From the NCBI GenBank assembly GCA_041946865.1, contig JBHGBF010000219.1, forward strand, positions 1 through 9,385: DNA of 9,385 bases, given 5' to 3'. Below are positions 6,408 through 9,385 of this stretch, piece after piece. Each line of letters begins with the position of its first letter. Position 1 is the first letter of the stretch. The notes under the pieces are model-generated. The model was not told the DNA's origin and searched no databases. It worked only from the letters and a program-made list of their open reading frames with translations. The position numbers and the translations under genes are program-made. This DNA is from RPQK01 sp041946865. GTDB taxonomy: Bacteria > Acidobacteriota > UBA6911 > RPQK01.

Positions 6408-7772
6408 CTAGACTTTCGTCGGCTCTGGGTGCACCCAGGGCGCACGGTACGGTCTCCGCAAGAGCCGGTTGGCTTCGTCGTCGCCTGTCACCCGCTGCTT
6501 GACAGGATCCCAGGCCAAGGTCCGGCCGAGCTCCAGGGCAACGTTGGCGAGGATGCAGCAACTCGTCGAGATGTAGCCTTCCTCGATATCGGCCACCGGT
6601 TTCCCCCGAGAGGCAATGTTGGCCAGGAAGTCCTTCATCTGGTACCGGATTGCAGGAGCAGCAAAATGCTCGAGCCTTGGCTCGGTCTTGTCCTCCGGGT
6701 ATTGTTCCAATTCGTAGGTCACATCCCGATGGACCGGCTGGCCGTCACCTAGCAGCGTGAAATCGTAGCCGTAAACACCGGCTTTCAGGGTCCCGTTCTC
6801 ACCATAAAGCGTAGCCCCCCACCAGTATTTCGGATCGGGGGGAGCTCCCCAAGCCCGGTGCTGCCAGACCACAGTCAGGTCGTCGAACTCAAAGGTAGCG
6901 AGTTGCGTGTCCGGAGTATTGGACGGGCTGTCTTTGCGCATGACAATGCCGCCGGTCGAAGAGATGCGTTTGGGCCAGCCGAGGCCCAGCATCCAGCGCA
7001 CCATATCCAGCATATGGATTCCCATATCGCCCATCAACCCGTTCCCATACTCTTTATAAGCGCGCCAGTTGTTGTTCATCAGGTCGCGGTAGGGACGCAT
7101 GGGCGCCGGCCCCACCCACATCTCGTAATCCAGATATTCGGGCGGCTTGAGGTCAGGAGGAGGCGGCGGTGGCTGCCGGCGCCTGCCGCGATTCCGCCCG
7201 CCCGTGTAGCAGTAAATCTCGACCATTCCGATCTTGCCCAGCTTGCCGGACCGTATGTACTCGTCGCGGGCCTCGATCAGATGAGGAGTGCTCCGGCGCT
7301 GCGTCCCTACCTGCACGACACGCTTGTGCTTCCGCGCGGCCGCCAACATTGCCTGCCCTTCGATCAGGTCAACGCTGATCGGCTTTTGCACCCAGACGTC
7401 GGCGCCCGCCTGCACCGCCGCAATCATCGGCAGAGCGTGCCAGTGGTCAGGAGTGTCCACCAGTACGATGTCCAGGTCCTTTTCCTTAAGCATCTCGCGA
7501 TAGTCTCTGTAGGTGCGGGGACGCTTCTTGGAAAGCTGGCGCTCGGCCACCATGTCGGCGGCCTGGTCGAGCGTCCGCTGATTCACGTCACACAACGAGA
7601 TCACCTCGACGGGAGCGACCTGGATCAGGCGGAAAAGATCGCACTTGCCATACCACCCCGGCCCGATCACCCCTACTCGCTTCGGTTTATCGTCGGCAAA
7701 AACGGAGAAGCGGGCCCCGCCGGCAAAAGCCAGGCCGGCCACGCTCGAACGAAAAAACTGGCGGCGATTCAT
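6408..7772 (-). CDS. Tat-exported Gfo/Idh/MocA family oxidoreductase
   Basis: A 454-residue NAD(P)-dependent oxidoreductase of the Gfo/Idh/MocA type, which acts on sugars, inositols or their derivatives; the substrate is not readable. It begins MNRRQFFRSSVAGLAFAGGA, a twin-arginine signal, so it is probably exported folded with its cofactor. The Rossmann part starts KRVGVIGPGWYG (31-42), and CDVN (61-64) follows the second strand. The usual EKP motif reads VQKP (128-131), keeping Lys130. The C-terminal part has GDMGIHMLDMVRW (248-260), with His253 in the usual catalytic region. Six consecutive prolines (201-206) follow a basic GRNRGRRRQ segment. The start is supported by AGGAG 8 bases upstream. 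It lies 114 bp downstream of the delta-60 gene on the same strand and converges on the glycosidase. Family members near glycosidase genes often serve sugar use; that role here is inferred. Confidence 0.93.
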   Translation of the reverse strand: MNRRQFFRSSVAGLAFAGGARFSVFADDKPKRVGVIGPGWYGKCDLFRLIQVAPVEVISLCDVNQRTLDQAADMVAERQLSKKRPRTYRDYREMLKEKDLDIVLVDTPDHWHALPMIAAVQAGADVWVQKPISVDLIEGQAMLAAARKHKRVVQVGTQRRSTPHLIEARDEYIRSGKLGKIGMVEIYCYTGGRNRGRRRQPPPPPPDLKPPEYLDYEMWVGPAPMRPYRDLMNNNWRAYKEYGNGLMGDMGIHMLDMVRWMLGLGWPKRISSTGGIVMRKDSPSNTPDTQLATFEFDDLTVVWQHRAWGAPPDPKYWWGATLYGENGTLKAGVYGYDFTLLGDGQPVHRDVTYELEQYPEDKTEPRLEHFAAPAIRYQMKDFLANIASRGKPVADIEEGYISTSCCILANVALELGRTLAWDPVKQRVTGDDEANRLLRRPYRAPWVHPEPTKV

Positions 7773-7780
7773 CCTGTCCT

Positions 7781-7786
7781 CTCCTT
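7781..7786 (-). promoter_or_regulatory. Ribosome binding site of the oxidoreductase
   Basis: On the minus strand AAGGAG is followed by 8 bases and the ATG at 7772. It is the clearest Shine-Dalgarno in the window and confirms that the Tat signal is translated from its first residue. Confidence 0.75.
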
Positions 7787-7886
7787 AACGGGAGGGATGG
7801 TAACACGGGGCCGTGAGAACCCAAAGCGCGTTTCACCGGCGTGCAGACGCGCGAGGGAAGGTGAGGAAAAAGCATCGAAACAGAGA

Positions 7887-9242
7887 TCACCGGATGGAAT
7901 TGACCCGTCTCCCGGATCTGGCTCTCGCCGATCGATTCACTCGAACTTCGGCCTGCTGCCGCACGGTTGTAATCTCATAACGAGCCAAACCGAAGTCTCG
8001 CGACTCATCCACGTCGGAACCCGGAACGTCGCCGGCCAGCAGAAACTGGCCGTTCGTCTGGATGATTGCCGCTCGTGCCCGGTCCTTGTCACCAATGAAG
8101 TCGGTGTGGACCCAGCCGCCCAATCCGAAGCTCAAATCGACGGAACCGTCGGGATGGTAGCGCTGGACGAGAAAATCAGGGTAGAAGCCGGCCCAACCGA
8201 CCGCGAGGATCTTGCCATCCGGCTGGAGCGTCACGCAGGTCAAGTAATCATCGGTGCCGGTCAGGTCCCCGGTCACGACGCCATCCGTTCCGAACCCGGC
8301 ATCCAGACTGCCGTCCGGGTTGAACCGGGCAAGCAGAAAATTGGACAGGCCTGCGCCGCCAGTCGCCGTTCCCACCACCATTTTCCCGTCCTGCTGAATG
8401 ACGGTGGAAACATCGTAGAAACAAGTCAGGTCGACGACTCCCTGGCCGGCGCCGAAAAACGACAGATCCGGCGAGCCGTCGGGCAACAGCCGGGACACTT
8501 CAAGCCCGCCGGCCGTGTTTAATCCCGCAGCGACGAGGCGACCATCGGGATCGATCGACAGTTGGGTCAGGTAGTCGTCGGCGCCGAAGTCGAGAATGAC
8601 GACACCCCCCATTCCGAACTCGTTATCGAGGATTCCGGAGCTGGTCAGGCGGGCGATGGCGAAATCGCTTCCGCTCGGACTCGGACGACTCCCCGCGGCG
8701 GCGATCGCCCCGTCTGGCAACAGCGCCAGATCGACCACAGCGAAAGAAAGCACCGGTTCGAAGGCCTCCTGATTCCCGAACGTGGTATCGAGCACGCCGT
8801 CCGGATTGAGCCTGAACACCAGGGATTCTGGGGGTCCATCCGGCAGGGTGGTCCGGTACCCACCGAGCAGAACCCGGCCGTCCGGCTGGACCACGACCGC
8901 GTCACAGAACTCGTTTCCTCCGCGGTCAATCAGAACGCGTCCCCCTTGGCCGAAGCTTTCATCCAGTGAGCCGTCGGGTTCGAAGACGACCACCGCGACA
9001 TCGTGTTCGGAAGGGAATCCCGAGCTGGTGGTTCCGGCAACGAGAATCCGCCCGTCGGGCAGCAACGCCACGTCGCCGACTGCGTCATCGAGCAGCTGGC
9101 CGGTGATATCGGCGGACAATTTGCCCCCGGTGCCGAACGACGGGTCCAAGTCTCCTTCACCAGCCAATACCGAATTCCGAGGAGCGAAAAGAACAAGAAC
9201 CGCAATAAACGACAGGACAGAGCCGAGGCGGTTAAACGACAT
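7887..9242 (-). CDS. Secreted delta-60 repeat protein, seven repeats
   Basis: A 451-residue exported protein of the delta-60 (beta-propeller-like) repeat type. No enzymatic function is known for the repeat. MSFNRLGSVL and the hydrophobic stretch after it form a signal peptide, probably cut after VLA at residue 27. Seven copies of a L-D-x-x-F-G motif follow, with the final Phe-Gly at about 36, 97, 155, 209, 263, 317 and 372, a period of 54-61 residues. Each copy is paired with a PDG(R/K)-hydrophobic-AG strand (for example LPDGRILVAG at 61-70). Seven units would suit a closed propeller. The last 25 or so residues are Arg/Ser-rich (NRSARARSGRR) and match no sorting signal I recognise. The frame is open to 9383, but the start at 9242 is chosen because it begins the signal peptide and is preceded by GGAGG. 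The oxidoreductase follows 114 bp downstream on the same strand; co-transcription is possible, functional linkage is not evident. Confidence 0.88.
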   Translation of the reverse strand: MSFNRLGSVLSFIAVLVLFAPRNSVLAGEGDLDPSFGTGGKLSADITGQLLDDAVGDVALLPDGRILVAGTTSSGFPSEHDVAVVVFEPDGSLDESFGQGGRVLIDRGGNEFCDAVVVQPDGRVLLGGYRTTLPDGPPESLVFRLNPDGVLDTTFGNQEAFEPVLSFAVVDLALLPDGAIAAAGSRPSPSGSDFAIARLTSSGILDNEFGMGGVVILDFGADDYLTQLSIDPDGRLVAAGLNTAGGLEVSRLLPDGSPDLSFFGAGQGVVDLTCFYDVSTVIQQDGKMVVGTATGGAGLSNFLLARFNPDGSLDAGFGTDGVVTGDLTGTDDYLTCVTLQPDGKILAVGWAGFYPDFLVQRYHPDGSVDLSFGLGGWVHTDFIGDKDRARAAIIQTNGQFLLAGDVPGSDVDESRDFGLARYEITTVRQQAEVRVNRSARARSGRRVNSIR

Positions 9243-9245
9243 AAT

Positions 9246-9250
9246 CCTCC
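9246..9250 (-). promoter_or_regulatory. Ribosome binding site that sets the delta-60 gene start
   Basis: GGAGG on the minus strand is followed by ATT and the ATG at 9242. The 3-base spacing is shorter than usual, but this is the only strong site near the signal peptide and it argues against the upstream in-frame ATGs at 9383-9378. Confidence 0.6.
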
Positions 9251-9296
9251 GATCGTCTCGACAGTGAACACGGCGGGAGCCGGGGAGCCTCTTCTG

Positions 9297-9326
9297 ATTA
9301 TCCTGTGGCCCGGAGAAGCACTTCAA
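9297..9326 (-). promoter_or_regulatory. Candidate sigma-70-type promoter for the delta-60 gene
   Basis: On the minus strand TTGAAG (9326-9321, 4 of 6 to the -35 consensus) is 18 bp from GATAAT (9302-9297, 5 of 6 to the -10 consensus). It would give a 5' leader of about 45-50 bases ending in the GGAGG site. It also suggests that the stretch above 9242 is leader and promoter, not coding. Pattern evidence only. Confidence 0.35.
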
Positions 9327-9385
9327 GGAGTAACCGCTCAGTTTTCTGCGAGCGAAGCGGCAGGCGCTTTTGGAGTTCATCATGC

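Noticed and set aside
7826..7852. Hairpin GCGCGT / ACGCGC between the delta-60 gene and the oxidoreductase, a possible terminator
   Set aside because: The stem is only 6 bp with a 15-base loop and no T-run follows, so it is no better than chance in GC-rich DNA.
6858..8522. A 554-codon open frame on the plus strand opposite the oxidoreductase and the delta-60 gene
   Set aside because: It runs antisense to two clear genes and across their gap, is rich in His, Arg and Pro, and shows no domain, signal peptide or ribosome binding site. It is a by-product of high GC content and codon bias.

Overview
The window looks like chromosomal DNA from a GC-rich, Gram-negative polysaccharide degrader, probably Acidobacteriota or a related soil or aquatic lineage (Verrucomicrobiota or Planctomycetota are alternatives). 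The reasons are a secreted twin-arginine Gfo/Idh/MocA oxidoreductase, a secreted delta-60 repeat protein, a very large exported glycosidase, and degenerate GC-rich repeats between genes. The phylum is an inference; no rRNA or other phylogenetic marker is present.

Layout. Positions 1-96 hold non-coding DNA with a 10-bp-stem palindrome. Positions 97-360 (minus strand) hold the broken N-terminus of a sugar porter, with an amber codon in a conserved motif and an abrupt truncation. Divergent from it, at 445-1893 (plus), lies an intact XylE-like sugar porter of the major facilitator superfamily. Its 3' end runs into a short tandem-repeat array (1866-1975) that fills most of the gap to the next gene. 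At 2017-6267 (plus) is a 1416-residue exported enzyme joining a GH2-type glycosidase to a GH29 alpha-L-fucosidase. Convergent with it, at 6408-7772 (minus), is the Tat-exported oxidoreductase. Behind that, at 7887-9242 (minus), is a secreted protein with seven delta-60 repeats.

How the genes may work together. The porter and the two-domain glycosidase are on the same strand, 123 bp apart, and form a small glycan-use unit: an exported enzyme that can remove fucose and a second sugar, followed by proton-coupled sugar uptake. A side chain ending in alpha-fucosyl-beta-galactose, as in fucosylated xyloglucan, would suit this enzyme pair, but no substrate can be read from the sequence. The oxidoreductase may act on sugars outside the cytoplasm. 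The delta-60 protein has no clear link to the others.

The main points of interest are the GH2-GH29 fusion, the helically spaced repeat array that supplies the porter's stop codon, and the decayed divergent porter. No CRISPR array, transposase, tRNA, phage gene or defence system was seen.
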